A stretch of DNA of 64,000 nucleotides from Bog-473 sp963788125 (GTDB lineage: Bacteria; Actinomycetota; Acidimicrobiia; Acidimicrobiales; RAAP-2): contig CAWBFN010000002.1 of assembly GCA_963788125.1 (NCBI GenBank), forward strand, positions 992,001-1,056,000, given 5' to 3'. The position numbers and the translations under genes were made by a program. Positions 41,332-50,717 of the stretch are shown here, piece by piece. A model generated the notes under the pieces. It had not been told where the DNA came from and ran no database searches. It saw only the letters and a list, made by a program, of their open reading frames with translations. Every line of letters begins with the position of its first letter. The stretch's first letter is position 1.

Positions 41332-41454
41332 ATGCCCAAGAGCGGTGCGCGGAAAGTGCTGAAGCCGGTGGCGGCCACGGTCGGCATTCTCGGAACGATG
41401 GCCAGCATCTGGTGGTTCGCCCTCAAGCCCAGGCGTAAGAACAAGTCGGACTAG
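41332..41454 (+). CDS. Small single-pass membrane protein (40 residues)
   Basis: ATG 41332 opens a 40-codon frame ending at TAG 41452-41454. It starts MPKSGARKVLKPVAATVG, has a hydrophobic stretch (VAATVGILGTMASIWWFAL, residues 13-31) and ends with a positively charged tail (KPRRKNKSD). The basic tails and Trp pair at the interface suggest a real membrane-anchored small protein. Its stop overlaps the convergent sirtuin gene by 4 bases. The family is not recognised and no ribosome-binding site is obvious. Confidence 0.5.
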   Translation: MPKSGARKVLKPVAATVGILGTMASIWWFALKPRRKNKSD

Positions 41455-42215
41455 GGGCCACGCCCACCGATCAGCGCGGGCAGGATCTCGCTGATGGAGC
41501 CGTTCACCACGGCGTCGGCCAGCGGGTCCATCTCCGTCGGCGAGCCGTTGACGATGACCACCGCCGCGCCGGCGTGGACGGCGATGGGCACCAGGCTGGC
41601 CGCGGGGAACACGGCGAGCGTCGATCCGACGGCGAGAAGCAGGTCGCACCGGGCCGCGGCCGACTCGGCCCTCTGGAGATCACGGGCGACGAGGCTCTGC
41701 CCGAAGCTGATGGTGGCCGACTTCAAGATGCCCCCGCAGTCCAGGCAGGCGGGATCGGCCTCGCCGGCCCGGACGCGCTCGTGGACGGGCCCCGCCGGTT
41801 GGCGCCGGCCGCAGCGGAGGCAGACGATCTCCGAGGAGTTGCCGTGGATCTCGACGACCAGCGCGGGATCAGAGCCCGCCTTTTGATGGAGACCGTCGAT
41901 GTTCTGGGTCACCAAGGTGTCCAGGCGTCCCGCCCGCTCGAGGGCGACGAGCGCCACGTGCCCGGGGTTGGGCTGCGCATCCCATAGGGGCGAGGACAGG
42001 CGGTTCTGCCAGGCCCGCCGGCGCACCTCGGGATCGTTCACGTACACGTCCAGGGTGGCCGCCTTCTCGGCGGCGGGATCCCTCGTCCACACGCCGTTGG
42101 GCCCCCGGAAGTCGGGGATCCCCGAGTCGGTGGAGATGCCCGCCCCGGTGAGCACCACGATCCGGACGGCGCGTGCCACCAGCACCCTCGCCCTCTCCGC
42201 ATCGGTGCGCGCCAT
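41451..42215 (-). CDS. NAD-dependent protein deacylase, Sir2 family
   Basis: This 254-residue sirtuin has the NAD-binding motif VVLTGAGISTDSGIPDFRG, the TQNIDGLHQKAG motif with catalytic-pocket Asn/Asp, and the catalytic His in VVEIHGNSS. The zinc cysteines are CLRC...CLDC. The VGSTLAVFPAA and IVNGSPTEMD segments close the NAD site. It lacks the Tyr/Arg pair that marks desuccinylases as far as I can see, so deacetylation is more likely. ATG 42215 is preferred over TTG 42233, which would overlap the divergent gene's start. Confidence 0.94.
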   Translation of the reverse strand: MARTDAERARVLVARAVRIVVLTGAGISTDSGIPDFRGPNGVWTRDPAAEKAATLDVYVNDPEVRRRAWQNRLSSPLWDAQPNPGHVALVALERAGRLDTLVTQNIDGLHQKAGSDPALVVEIHGNSSEIVCLRCGRRQPAGPVHERVRAGEADPACLDCGGILKSATISFGQSLVARDLQRAESAAARCDLLLAVGSTLAVFPAASLVPIAVHAGAAVVIVNGSPTEMDPLADAVVNGSISEILPALIGGRGP

Positions 42216-42232
42216 CGGGTAAGAATCTGCCA

Positions 42233-43594
42233 ATGCCCTACGCCACCGTCAACCCGGCCACCGGTCTGACCGAGAAGACCTTCGACTTCCACAGTCCTGA
42301 GGAGGTCGAGGCTCTCGTGGCCCGGGCCGTCGACGCCTTCGCCGACTACCGCACCACCAGTTATGCGGAACGGGCCCGCCACCTGGTCAACACGGCGGAC
42401 CTCTTCGAGGGCGAGGCGCCGGAGATGGCCCGTATCGTGACCACGGAGATGGGCAAGACCTTCGCCGCCGCCCGCGCCGAGGCGTCCAAGTGCGCCATGG
42501 CCATGCGGTGGTTCGCCGAGCACGCCGAGTCCCTCCTGGCCGACGAGCCGGTCACCACGGCGGCGTCGCGTTCGTACGTGCACTACCAGCCGATCGGGCC
42601 CGTGTTGGGTGTCATGCCGTGGAACTTCCCGCTGTGGCAGGTCATCCGGTTCGTCGCCCCCGCGCTCATGGTGGGCAACGTCGTGCTGGTCAAGCACGCG
42701 TCGAACGTGCCCCAGACGGCGCTGCTGCTGGAGGACGCCTTTCTGCGGGCCGGGGTTCCACCGGGCGTGGTCACCAACCTGTTCGTGGCGAGCAAGGACA
42801 TCGCGGCGATCATCGAGGATCCCCGGATCGCAGCCGTGAGCATCACCGGGAGCGAGCAGGCCGGCATGTCGGTCGCCTCCACCGCCGGGCACGCCCTGAA
42901 GAAGAGCGTGCTCGAGCTGGGCGGGTCGGACCCGTTCATCGTGCTCGAGTCGGCCGATCTGGACGTCGCCGTGAAGACCGCGGTGACGGCCCGGATCCAG
43001 AACAACGGGCAGTCGTGTATCGCCGCCAAGCGGTTCATCGTGGTCGAGCCGGTGGCCGACGAGTTCCTGGAGCGCTTCACCGCGGCGATGGACGCGCTCG
43101 TCGTGGGGGACCCGTTCGATCCGCAGACCCAGGTCGGTCCCATCGTCTCCGAGGCCCAGCGCGAGGAGTTGCTGGGGCAGATCGAAGAGGCCCGCCGCCA
43201 GGGCGCGACGGTGCACGGCGGTGTGCCCGTCGACGGTCCGGGCTGGTTCCTCGCGCCCGCCGTGCTCTCGGAGATCACCCCCGACATGTCCGTCGCCCAG
43301 GAGGAGCTCTTCGGCCCGGTGGCCATCGTGGAGCGGGTCCCCGATCTGCGTGCGGCCATAGAGGTGGCCAACTCGACCACCTTCGGGCTGGGATCGAGTG
43401 TCTGGACGAGCGACGAGGAGGAGCAGCGGCGATGCATCGAGGAGATCGAGGCCGGTGCGGTGTTCGTCAACGCCATGGTGGCCTCGGCTCCCGAACTGCC
43501 CTTCGGGGGGATCAAACGGTCGGGGTTCGGGCGTGAGCTCTCCGAGTTGGGGCTGAAGGAGTTCACCAACGCCAAGACCGTATGGATCACGTGA
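42233..43594 (+). CDS. NAD(P)-dependent succinate-semialdehyde (aldehyde) dehydrogenase
   Basis: This 453-residue aldehyde dehydrogenase has the conserved PWNFPLWQVIRFVAPALMVGN, the Glu region LELGGSDPFIVL and the nucleophile Cys in NNGQSCIAAKRFIV. The MPYATVNPATG start and the SWASAPELPFGG-like region (here VASAPELPFGGIKRSG) fit the short succinic-semialdehyde dehydrogenase branch (GabD2/Sad-like). It oxidises succinate semialdehyde to succinate, which would join GABA from the amine-catabolism cluster to the TCA cycle (inferred). Its stop overlaps the cysteine desulfurase start. Confidence 0.88.
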   Translation: MPYATVNPATGLTEKTFDFHSPEEVEALVARAVDAFADYRTTSYAERARHLVNTADLFEGEAPEMARIVTTEMGKTFAAARAEASKCAMAMRWFAEHAESLLADEPVTTAASRSYVHYQPIGPVLGVMPWNFPLWQVIRFVAPALMVGNVVLVKHASNVPQTALLLEDAFLRAGVPPGVVTNLFVASKDIAAIIEDPRIAAVSITGSEQAGMSVASTAGHALKKSVLELGGSDPFIVLESADLDVAVKTAVTARIQNNGQSCIAAKRFIVVEPVADEFLERFTAAMDALVVGDPFDPQTQVGPIVSEAQREELLGQIEEARRQGATVHGGVPVDGPGWFLAPAVLSEITPDMSVAQEELFGPVAIVERVPDLRAAIEVANSTTFGLGSSVWTSDEEEQRRCIEEIEAGAVFVNAMVASAPELPFGGIKRSGFGRELSELGLKEFTNAKTVWIT

Positions 43595-44775
43595 GTGACT
43601 GCCCCTCCACGTATCTCGATCACGGGGCGACCACGCCGCTGCGACCCGAGGTCGCCCGCGCCATGGCCGACGCCCGGTCCCAACCGCTGGGCAACCCGAC
43701 CGGGAGCCACCGTCCCGCCCAGCGGGCACGCCGCCTCCTCGAGGAGTCCCGCGACGAGGTAGCCGGGCTGTTGGGACGGTCGCCCGGCGACGTCGTCTTC
43801 ACCTCGGGCGGCACCGAGTCGGCCAACCTCGCCGTGTTCGGCACACTCGGCGCCGCGCTGCACCAGGGGCGGACTCCCACGGTGGTGAGCTCGGCCGTCG
43901 AGCACCCGGCGGTGCGGGAGTCGTGCCGGGCCGCGGCCCAGTCCTCCCCGGTCACTTGGCGGGAGGTGCCCGTCGACCGGTGCGGAGTGGTCGAGCTGGA
44001 CGCGCTGGCCGAGCAGCTGGAGCTGGAGCTGGACGGCGCCACCACGCTGGTGGCGGTGATGCTGGCCAACAACGAGACCGGTGTGGTCCAGCCCCTCGCC
44101 CGCGTGGCCGCCACGGTGAGGGAGCGCAGCGACACGGCCCGTCTCTTCACCGACGCGGTGCAGGCGGCCCCGTACCTGAGCCTCGCCGATGCCGCCTCGG
44201 GAGCCGACCTCGTGGCGCTGAGCGCCCACAAGGTGGGGGGCCCGGTCGGGGTCGGCGCGCTGGCCATCGACCCCTCGACCGAGCTCGTGGCGCACCACTA
44301 CGGGGGTGGCCAGGAGCGCGAGCGCCGCAGCGGCACGCAGGACGTGGTCGGGGCGGTCGGGCTGGCCACGGCGCTGCGGCTGGCGGCCGCAGAGCGAGAC
44401 GACGCGGCGCGCCGGGTCGGCGAGCTCCGCGACCGGTTGGCCGTCGGCCTGGTGGAGGCGATCGCCGGCGCGCACCGCACGGTGCCCGCAGAGGTGGCGA
44501 CACTGCCGGGTCACCTCCACCTCTGCCTGGCCGGCATCGAGCGGGAGGAGCTGTTGGTGGCCCTCAGCGAGCGTGGGGTGTGCGCGTCGGGCGGATCGTC
44601 CTGCGCCAGCGGGGCTCTCGAGCCGAGTTACGTGCTCGCCGCCATGGGAGTGCCCGACTCCCTGGCGCGGGGAGCCGTCCGCTTCACCCTGGGCCACGAC
44701 ACGACGGGCGCCGACATCGATCGCGCCCTGGCCGTGGTGCCCGGGGTGGTGGCCGCTCTGCGACACGGCTACTGA
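43591..44775 (+). CDS. Cysteine desulfurase, NifS/IscS family
   Basis: This PLP enzyme of about 394 residues mobilises sulfur from cysteine. It begins YLDHGATTPLRPEVARAM, has FTSGGTESANLAVFG and the PLP lysine in LVALSAHKVGGPVGVGAL. The active cysteine loop near the C-terminus is CASGGSSCASGALEPSYVL, the SSC form. GTG 43591 forms a GTGA overlap with the upstream stop; ATG 43582 would add three residues. mnmA follows 22 bases later, so it probably supplies sulfur for tRNA 2-thiouridine. Confidence 0.93.
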   Translation: MSDCPSTYLDHGATTPLRPEVARAMADARSQPLGNPTGSHRPAQRARRLLEESRDEVAGLLGRSPGDVVFTSGGTESANLAVFGTLGAALHQGRTPTVVSSAVEHPAVRESCRAAAQSSPVTWREVPVDRCGVVELDALAEQLELELDGATTLVAVMLANNETGVVQPLARVAATVRERSDTARLFTDAVQAAPYLSLADAASGADLVALSAHKVGGPVGVGALAIDPSTELVAHHYGGGQERERRSGTQDVVGAVGLATALRLAAAERDDAARRVGELRDRLAVGLVEAIAGAHRTVPAEVATLPGHLHLCLAGIEREELLVALSERGVCASGGSSCASGALEPSYVLAAMGVPDSLARGAVRFTLGHDTTGADIDRALAVVPGVVAALRHGY

Positions 44776-44797
44776 GAACCGGTGGCACACTGGTCGG

Positions 44798-45856
44798 GTG
44801 CGAGTGCTGGTGGCCATGTCGGGAGGGGTCGACTCGTCGGTCGCAGCCGCCCTCCTGGTCGGGGAGGGCCACGACGTGGTGGGCGCCACGCTCAAGCTCT
44901 GGGGAGGGCCGTCGGACTCCGGATGCTGTTCGGTGGCCGACGTCGACGACGCCCGTCGGGTCGCACAGCAGCTGGGCATCGACCATCACGTCTTCAATCT
45001 GACCGAGGAGTTCGACCGCCACGTGGTGGCCCCCTACGTGGGGGCGCACGTGCAGGGGCGCACGCCCAACCCGTGCATCGAGTGCAACCGGACGATCAAG
45101 TTCGACCGGCTCCTGGAGCGTTCGGCCCGGCTGGGGTTCGACGCCCTGGCCACTGGCCATCACGCCCGGGTGACCGGCGAGGGTCCGGGTCCGCGCCGCC
45201 TCCGGCGGGGCGCCGACGCCGCCAAGGACCAGTCCTACGTGCTCTCCATGCTGGGACAGGCCGAGCTGGCCCGGGTGCTGTTCCCGGTGGGGGAGATGAC
45301 CAAGGCCGATGTCCGGGGGCACGCCGCCGGGCTGGGGCTGCGGACGGCAGCCAAGCCGGACAGCCAGGACGTGTGCTTCATCGGCAGTGCGCGGGGCCGC
45401 GAGGGGTTCCTCGCCGATCGGGTGGAGCTCCATCCCGCCGAGGTGATCGACGGGCGCGGTGAGACCGTGGGGACGGTCGATGCGGTGGAGCTGGTGACCC
45501 TGGGTCAACGCCGGGGCATGGGCCACGGCTCGGACGGTGGGCGCCACTACGTGGTGGCCGTCGACGTGCCGGCCCGCCGGGTCACGGTCGGGAGCGCGGC
45601 CGAGGCCGTCATCACCTCCGTGGTCCTGCCCCGGGCCTCCGTCACCTGGGTCGATCGGGCCCTGCAGGACGGGGACCGTGCCGTCGCCCAGGTCAGTGCG
45701 CACGGCCGCCCGGCGGCGTGCGTGGTGGCCCAGGCGGAGGACGGCCTGGTGGTCCGGTTCGACGCACCCCAGCGGCCCGTCGCCCCCGGTCAGACGGTCG
45801 CCCTCTACGACGTCGGCGATCCGGACACGGTCGTCGGTGCGGGCATAGCGGCCTGA
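44798..45856 (+). CDS. mnmA: tRNA-specific 2-thiouridylase
   Basis: This 352-residue MnmA/TrmU adenylates and thiolates U34 of Lys, Glu and Gln tRNAs. The PP-loop VLVAMSGGVDSSVAAALL, the first catalytic Cys in NPCIECNRTIKF, and the second in SQDVCFIG are all present, as is KDQSYVLSMLGQ. GTG 44798 opens the standard N-terminus. It lies between the cysteine desulfurase and ligA (2-base gap), as in other actinobacteria. Confidence 0.96.
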   Translation: MRVLVAMSGGVDSSVAAALLVGEGHDVVGATLKLWGGPSDSGCCSVADVDDARRVAQQLGIDHHVFNLTEEFDRHVVAPYVGAHVQGRTPNPCIECNRTIKFDRLLERSARLGFDALATGHHARVTGEGPGPRRLRRGADAAKDQSYVLSMLGQAELARVLFPVGEMTKADVRGHAAGLGLRTAAKPDSQDVCFIGSARGREGFLADRVELHPAEVIDGRGETVGTVDAVELVTLGQRRGMGHGSDGGRHYVVAVDVPARRVTVGSAAEAVITSVVLPRASVTWVDRALQDGDRAVAQVSAHGRPAACVVAQAEDGLVVRFDAPQRPVAPGQTVALYDVGDPDTVVGAGIAA

Positions 45857-45858
45857 TC

Positions 45859-47931
45859 GTGGACGAGGCGGCCCGGGCGGCCGAGCTGCGCCGAGTGATC
45901 GAGTACCACAACGAGCGCTACTACGCGCTCGACGCGCCGGAGATCCCCGACGCCGAGTACGACCTCCTGGTCCGCGAGCTCAGGGAGATCGAGGCCGCCC
46001 ACCCGTCGCTCGTCACCGCCGACTCGCCCACCCAGACCGTCGGCGCTGCGCCGCTCGGGCTGTTCCAGCCAGTCCGGCACCGGGTGCCCATGATGAGCCT
46101 CGACAACGCCTTCGAGGAGGCCGAAGTGCGGGCCTGGGCCGAGCGGCTGCGCCGCCAGATCCCCGATCTGGACCTCGAGCACCTCGACTTCTCGTGCGAG
46201 CCCAAGGTCGACGGGGTCGCCATGTCGCTGACCTACGAGGAGGGACGGCTGGTCCAGGGGGCCACCCGGGGGGACGGGGTGACGGGCGAGGATGTGACGG
46301 CCAACGTGCGGACGATCAAGAGCGTTCCCCATCGGCTCGATCCGACGGAGGGCCCCTATCCCCGCCTGCTGGAGATCCGGGGCGAGATCTACCTGCCGCT
46401 GGCCGACTTCGCCGCCATGAACGAGCGCCAGACGGCAGCCGGCCTGAAGCCGTTCGTGAACCCGCGCAACGCGGCGGCGGGCGCCCTGCGCCAGAAGGAC
46501 CCGGCCGTCACCGCCACCCGCCCCCTGTCGTTCTGGGCCTACCAGGTGGGGGAGGTGGAGAGGGTGGCTGCCGGGAAGGAGTGGCCGGCACCGACGCAGT
46601 CGGCCACCCTGGCGCTGCTGGAACAGGCGGGCTTCCCGGTCAGCCCCGACGCCCGGATCGTCTCAGGGGTTGACGCCGTGGTGGCCCGCTGCGTGGAGAT
46701 GGCCGGGGCCCGGCACGACCTGCCCTACGAGATCGACGGAGTGGTGACCAAGGTGGACGACCTCGGCCTCCACCAACGCCTGGGTGCCACGTCGCGGGCC
46801 CCCCGCTGGGCCATCGCCTTCAAATTCCCCCCCGAAGAGCGCACCACCAGGTTGGTGGGGATCGACGTGTCGATCGGGCGCACGGGGCGGGCCACGCCCT
46901 TCGCACGGCTCGAGCCGGTCTTCGTCGGCGGCTCCACCGTGCGGGTGGCCACGCTGCACAACGAGGACCAGGTCGAGGCCAAAGACGTCCGCCCGGGGGA
47001 CCTGGTCGTCGTGCGCAAGGCGGGCGACGTGATCCCCGAGGTGGTCGGACCGGTGCCGAAGGGTCCCGGCGTGCCCCGCCGCCGCGGGCCGAAGTGGAGG
47101 TTCCCCGAGGCGTGCCCGTCCTGCGCCATGCCCCTCGTGCGGCTGCCCGGCGAGAGCGACACCTACTGCACCAACATCGACTGCCCGGCCCAGCGCGTGC
47201 AGCGCATCGCCCACTACGCCTCGCGCTCGGCCATGGACATAGAGGGCCTGGGCGAGGAGCGGGTGATCCAGCTCGTCGGGGCGGGGCTCATCGCCGACCC
47301 GGCGGACCTCTACGAGCTGGAGGCACCGCAGCTCGCCGCACTCGAACGCTTCGCCACGCTGTCCGCCGCCAACCTGGTGGCCGCCATCGCCGCCTCGACG
47401 CAGCAGCCGCTCAGCCGGCTCCTGGTCGGTCTCGGTATCCGCCACCTGGGTCCGACGGGGGCCCGGGCGGTGGCCCGTGCCTTCGGCAATCTTGACGCCC
47501 TCGTGGCGGCCGGGGCGGCCGAGCTGGCCGCCGTCGAGGGCATCGGGCCGGTCATCGCCGCCAGCGTGGCCGAGTTCCTGGCCGTACCCACGAATCAGAC
47601 GGTGGTGGAGCGGCTGCGGGCGGCCGGGGTGGCGGCCGAGGAGCCCGGGGCGGGCGGGGCCCTGCGCCAGGCAGCCCCGCGCCAGACGTTGCAGGGGTTG
47701 GCCATCGTGGTGACCGGCACCGTGCCCGGCTACACCCGGGAGGAGGCCGAAGAGGCGATCTCGGCTCGGGGAGGGAAGTCCCCGTCCAGCGTCTCCCGGA
47801 AGACCTTTGCACTGGTGGTCGGCGAGGCGCCGGGGGAGGCCAAGTTGAAGAAGGCCGACGACCTGGGCATCCCCGTGGTAGCGGCCGACGACTTTGCGTC
47901 ACTGCTGGAAACGGGCGAGATTCCGGGCTGA
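45859..47931 (+). CDS. ligA: NAD-dependent DNA ligase
   Basis: This 690-residue LigA has the N-terminal Ia domain (EYHNERYYALDAPEIPDAEYD) for NAD binding and the adenylation lysine K116 in CEPKVDGVAMSL. The OB fold, a four-cysteine zinc finger starting at about residue 419 (CPSC...C...C), helix-hairpin-helix repeats, and a C-terminal BRCT domain (about residues 605-690; VVTGTVPGYTREEAEEAI) follow. GTG 45859 is 2 bases after the mnmA stop. It seals nicks in replication and repair. Confidence 0.97.
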   Translation: MDEAARAAELRRVIEYHNERYYALDAPEIPDAEYDLLVRELREIEAAHPSLVTADSPTQTVGAAPLGLFQPVRHRVPMMSLDNAFEEAEVRAWAERLRRQIPDLDLEHLDFSCEPKVDGVAMSLTYEEGRLVQGATRGDGVTGEDVTANVRTIKSVPHRLDPTEGPYPRLLEIRGEIYLPLADFAAMNERQTAAGLKPFVNPRNAAAGALRQKDPAVTATRPLSFWAYQVGEVERVAAGKEWPAPTQSATLALLEQAGFPVSPDARIVSGVDAVVARCVEMAGARHDLPYEIDGVVTKVDDLGLHQRLGATSRAPRWAIAFKFPPEERTTRLVGIDVSIGRTGRATPFARLEPVFVGGSTVRVATLHNEDQVEAKDVRPGDLVVVRKAGDVIPEVVGPVPKGPGVPRRRGPKWRFPEACPSCAMPLVRLPGESDTYCTNIDCPAQRVQRIAHYASRSAMDIEGLGEERVIQLVGAGLIADPADLYELEAPQLAALERFATLSAANLVAAIAASTQQPLSRLLVGLGIRHLGPTGARAVARAFGNLDALVAAGAAELAAVEGIGPVIAASVAEFLAVPTNQTVVERLRAAGVAAEEPGAGGALRQAAPRQTLQGLAIVVTGTVPGYTREEAEEAISARGGKSPSSVSRKTFALVVGEAPGEAKLKKADDLGIPVVAADDFASLLETGEIPG

Positions 47932-47983
47932 GCCGGGGTGTCCACCGACGGTGCCCGAGAGATCGGTAGCCTACAGATGCCCG

Positions 47984-49969
47984 ATGCCCCTTATATCTGA
48001 TTCCATCGGCCGGGTCCTTGGGAAGCGGTACCGGCTGCTCTCCGCTTTGGGCACTGGCGCTTCAGCGCACGTCTTCTTAGCCGAAGACGTGTCCCTGCAG
48101 CGCCATGTCGCCGTCAAGGTCCTTCAACCCGGGCTGTCCAGCGACGAGGCGTTCCTCAAGCGCTTCGGCGCCGAGGCCCGCTCGGTGGCGTCGCTGAACC
48201 ACCCCCATGTGCTGCGGGTCTTCGACTGGGGCGAGGACGCCGACGGTCCCTACCTGGTGCTGGAGTACCTGGGGGGCGGATCGTTGCGCGACCTGCTCGA
48301 CCGCGGGGTCCGTCTCAGCCACTCCCAGGCCGCCCATCTGGGCACCGAGGTCGCACAGGGCCTGGCCTACGCCCATGCCCGGGGACTGGTGCACCGGGAT
48401 ATCAAGCCGGCGAACCTTCTCTTCGACGAGGAGGGACGGGTACGGGTGGCCGACTTCGGCGTCGCCCGGGCGCTGGCCGAGGCGGCCTACACCGAGCCCG
48501 CGGGGGCCATGGTGGGGACCGCCCGCTACATCTCTCCGGAGTCGGCTGAAGGCAAGCCGGTCGACGGCCGGGCCGACGTGTACTCGTTGGCCCTGGTGCT
48601 CTACGAGGCGCTCTCGGGCACCGTTCCCTTCGTGACCGACACGACCCTGGGCACGCTGGCGGCGCGGGTCGGGTCCCCCCTCCCCCCGCACGAAGCGCTG
48701 GGGCCCCTCGACGACGTACTGGCGCGGGCCGCCGCCCCCCAGGCTTCGGCCCGGCTCGACGCGGCGGGCTTCGCGGCGCGCCTGGGTGCCTTGGCCAGCG
48801 CGCTTCCCGCTCCGGCCCCGCTGCCCCTGCACCCGCCCGAGCACGTGCCGCTCGAGCCGGTCAACGGATTCCACGCTCCGGGAGTCTCGGAGCTCACGCA
48901 GATCCCACCGATGGTGGAGGTGGGTGCGGGGAAGGGGAAGACGGCGGGCCCTGATCCCGCCCCGGTCGGCACCAGGGCCGGACCGGGGGAGGTCTTCGAC
49001 GCCGAGCCGGGCTCGGCACGGGCGACGGGCAACGGTCTGGTGATAGCGACCCGCCGCAAGCGCCACCGGAAGCTGGGCTGGATCATCGGCGCCGTGGTCC
49101 TGGTGGCCGCGCTGACGGCGGGAGCGCTGTTCGCGGTGCACAACAAGGTCTTCACGCCCTCCCATCCGGTCCCCGCTCTGACCGGCCTCCCGCTGGCCAA
49201 GGCCAGGGCCGCGGCCGCCGCCGACCACTTCACGCTGCACGTCGGGACCGGGGTCACCTCCGTCGTGGTGCCCACCGGGTACGTCGTGAGCCAGCGACCG
49301 GTCCCCCGGCGCGGCCTGACGCTCAAACAGGGCTCGAAGCTCTCGGTCGTGCTCTCCGTGGGCCCACCCCCGGTGGCGGTGCCGTCGCTCACGGCGATGA
49401 CCTGCGCACAGGCCATCGCCGCCCTCAAGAACGCCCACCTGGTCGGGGCGTGCGTCACGGCCCAGTACAGCCCGACCGTGCCCAACGCCCAGCTGATCTC
49501 CTGGTCCTACGGGACGCAGGTGAACCCGACCAGCGCACCCTACGGAGCGACGATCGACCTGGTGCCGTCCATGGGCCACCCGCCCGTCGACGTCCCCACC
49601 ATCATCTCCAATTCCGACACCTTCGCCGCAGCTCAGGCCGCCCTTCAGGCCGTGGGGCTCAACGCCACCGAGGCGTACGCCCCCTCGACGACGGTGCCGG
49701 CGGGCAACGTCCTCGCCACGAACCCCCTCGACGGCCAGCCGGCCCCCTACGGATCGGCCGTCACCGTGACCGTATCGAGCGGGCCGCCGACCGTGGCGGT
49801 GCCCAACGTCGCCAACGACAACGTGGCCCAGGCCACCGCCACGCTGCAGGCCGCCGGGCTCACGGTCTCGGGCGTGGACGGGAACCCCACCGGGACCGTC
49901 GTCGGGACCGATCCGGCCATCGGGAGCACGCAGAACGTGGGCTCTTCGGTCACCATCCTGTCGCAGTGA
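47984..49969 (+). CDS. PASTA-domain serine/threonine protein kinase (PknB-like)
   Basis: This 661-residue receptor-type kinase spans the membrane once. The kinase domain has the glycine loop LGTGASAHVF, K45 in HVAVKVL, HRDIKPANLLFD at about residue 137, DFGVARAL, and GTARYISPE, so it looks active. A low-complexity linker precedes the single membrane helix (LGWIIGAVVLVAALTAGALF, about residues 364-385). Four PASTA repeats fill residues 395-661. Such kinases sense muropeptides or lipid II and regulate division and wall synthesis. No ribosome-binding site precedes ATG 47984; TAGCCT just upstream could give a leaderless mRNA. Confidence 0.93.
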   Translation: MPLISDSIGRVLGKRYRLLSALGTGASAHVFLAEDVSLQRHVAVKVLQPGLSSDEAFLKRFGAEARSVASLNHPHVLRVFDWGEDADGPYLVLEYLGGGSLRDLLDRGVRLSHSQAAHLGTEVAQGLAYAHARGLVHRDIKPANLLFDEEGRVRVADFGVARALAEAAYTEPAGAMVGTARYISPESAEGKPVDGRADVYSLALVLYEALSGTVPFVTDTTLGTLAARVGSPLPPHEALGPLDDVLARAAAPQASARLDAAGFAARLGALASALPAPAPLPLHPPEHVPLEPVNGFHAPGVSELTQIPPMVEVGAGKGKTAGPDPAPVGTRAGPGEVFDAEPGSARATGNGLVIATRRKRHRKLGWIIGAVVLVAALTAGALFAVHNKVFTPSHPVPALTGLPLAKARAAAAADHFTLHVGTGVTSVVVPTGYVVSQRPVPRRGLTLKQGSKLSVVLSVGPPPVAVPSLTAMTCAQAIAALKNAHLVGACVTAQYSPTVPNAQLISWSYGTQVNPTSAPYGATIDLVPSMGHPPVDVPTIISNSDTFAAAQAALQAVGLNATEAYAPSTTVPAGNVLATNPLDGQPAPYGSAVTVTVSSGPPTVAVPNVANDNVAQATATLQAAGLTVSGVDGNPTGTVVGTDPAIGSTQNVGSSVTILSQ

Positions 49970-50277
49970 CCGGCGGCTCGGTCGCGAGCTGCGACCTCTG
50001 TGAGGCGGCGCACCTCTCGCCGTGGCACTTCGAGGACGACGTCTGCTGGGTGGCGGACTGTGAGGTGTGCGACGTCCCGATGGTGGTGTGGAAGCACCAC
50101 GGAGCGGTGCCGCCCGACGACGCCCTCGCCCACATGCTCGGTCAGCTCAGCCTGGTGGCGGACGCCCGCTTCGGTGCCGGCGGGTGGTCGATCGACCGGG
50201 TCATGCGCCAGATCCCTGACCACTTCCACGCCCACGGGCGGGACCCGGGTTGGTGGTCCCGGCGCTTTACTCGGTGA
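49966..50277 (+). CDS. Small CxxC protein coupled to the PASTA kinase
   Basis: This 103-residue protein has two CxxC pairs (CDLC near the start and CEVC about 25 residues on) around aromatic/acid-rich sequence (LSPWHFEDDVCWVADC), then a VVWKHHGAVPP segment and a C-terminal DHFHAHGRD. The Cys/His spacing suggests a bound metal, probably zinc. The layout recalls a reduced HIT-like protein, but the His triad is not canonical, so I assign no function. GTG 49966 overlaps the kinase stop (GTGA), indicating coupled translation with the kinase. It converges on the SCP2 gene with an 11-bp overlap. Confidence 0.65.
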   Translation: MTGGSVASCDLCEAAHLSPWHFEDDVCWVADCEVCDVPMVVWKHHGAVPPDDALAHMLGQLSLVADARFGAGGWSIDRVMRQIPDHFHAHGRDPGWWSRRFTR

Positions 50278-50677
50278 TCTCCTTCAGGCGGGTGGCCATC
50301 TCGGCGGCGGAGGAGCCGGCCCCGGGAGGAGCGGTCTGGAGCGCCATCAGCTTGGTCATGTCCCCGTCGACCCGGATCTTGCCCGCCATGAGCGCCTGGA
50401 GGCCGGCCTGGGGATTGCCATCCACCAGGATGGCCTTGGCGGTCTCGTACTCGACGGTGATCGTGAGGTCGGGATTGTCGAGGTGACCGGTGTCGAGCCG
50501 GAGCTCGTTCCCCGAGGTGTCCAGGTGGGCGTCGATGTCCGTGTCCCCGAACGGCACACTGGTGACCACCAGATTCATCCGCACGGCGTGGGGGATCGGC
50601 GTGCCCTTTCCCTCGTACTCGGAACGGATCCGGCGGGCCTCTTCCAACCACTCGTCGCTCAAGAACGGGTACGGCAT
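50267..50677 (-). CDS. SCP2 sterol-binding-fold protein
   Basis: This protein of about 136 residues begins MPYPFLSDEWLEEARRI and carries an SCP2-like lipid-binding region, with TGHLDNPDLTITVEYETAKAI followed by LMAGKIRVDGDMTKLM, the G-x-(I/V)-x-(V/L)-x-G-x-x-x-K-L signature. The fold binds fatty acyl-CoAs or sterols and often appears as an accessory domain in actinobacteria. ATG 50677 is preferred over an upstream GTG for homology reasons. It is divergent from the hydrolase-gatC gene with 40 bases between the starts. Confidence 0.85.
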   Translation of the reverse strand: MPYPFLSDEWLEEARRIRSEYEGKGTPIPHAVRMNLVVTSVPFGDTDIDAHLDTSGNELRLDTGHLDNPDLTITVEYETAKAILVDGNPQAGLQALMAGKIRVDGDMTKLMALQTAPPGAGSSAAEMATRLKEITE

Positions 50678-50717
50678 CGGCGGAACGTTAGTCGGCCCGC
50701 CGGTAGCATGGTGACGC

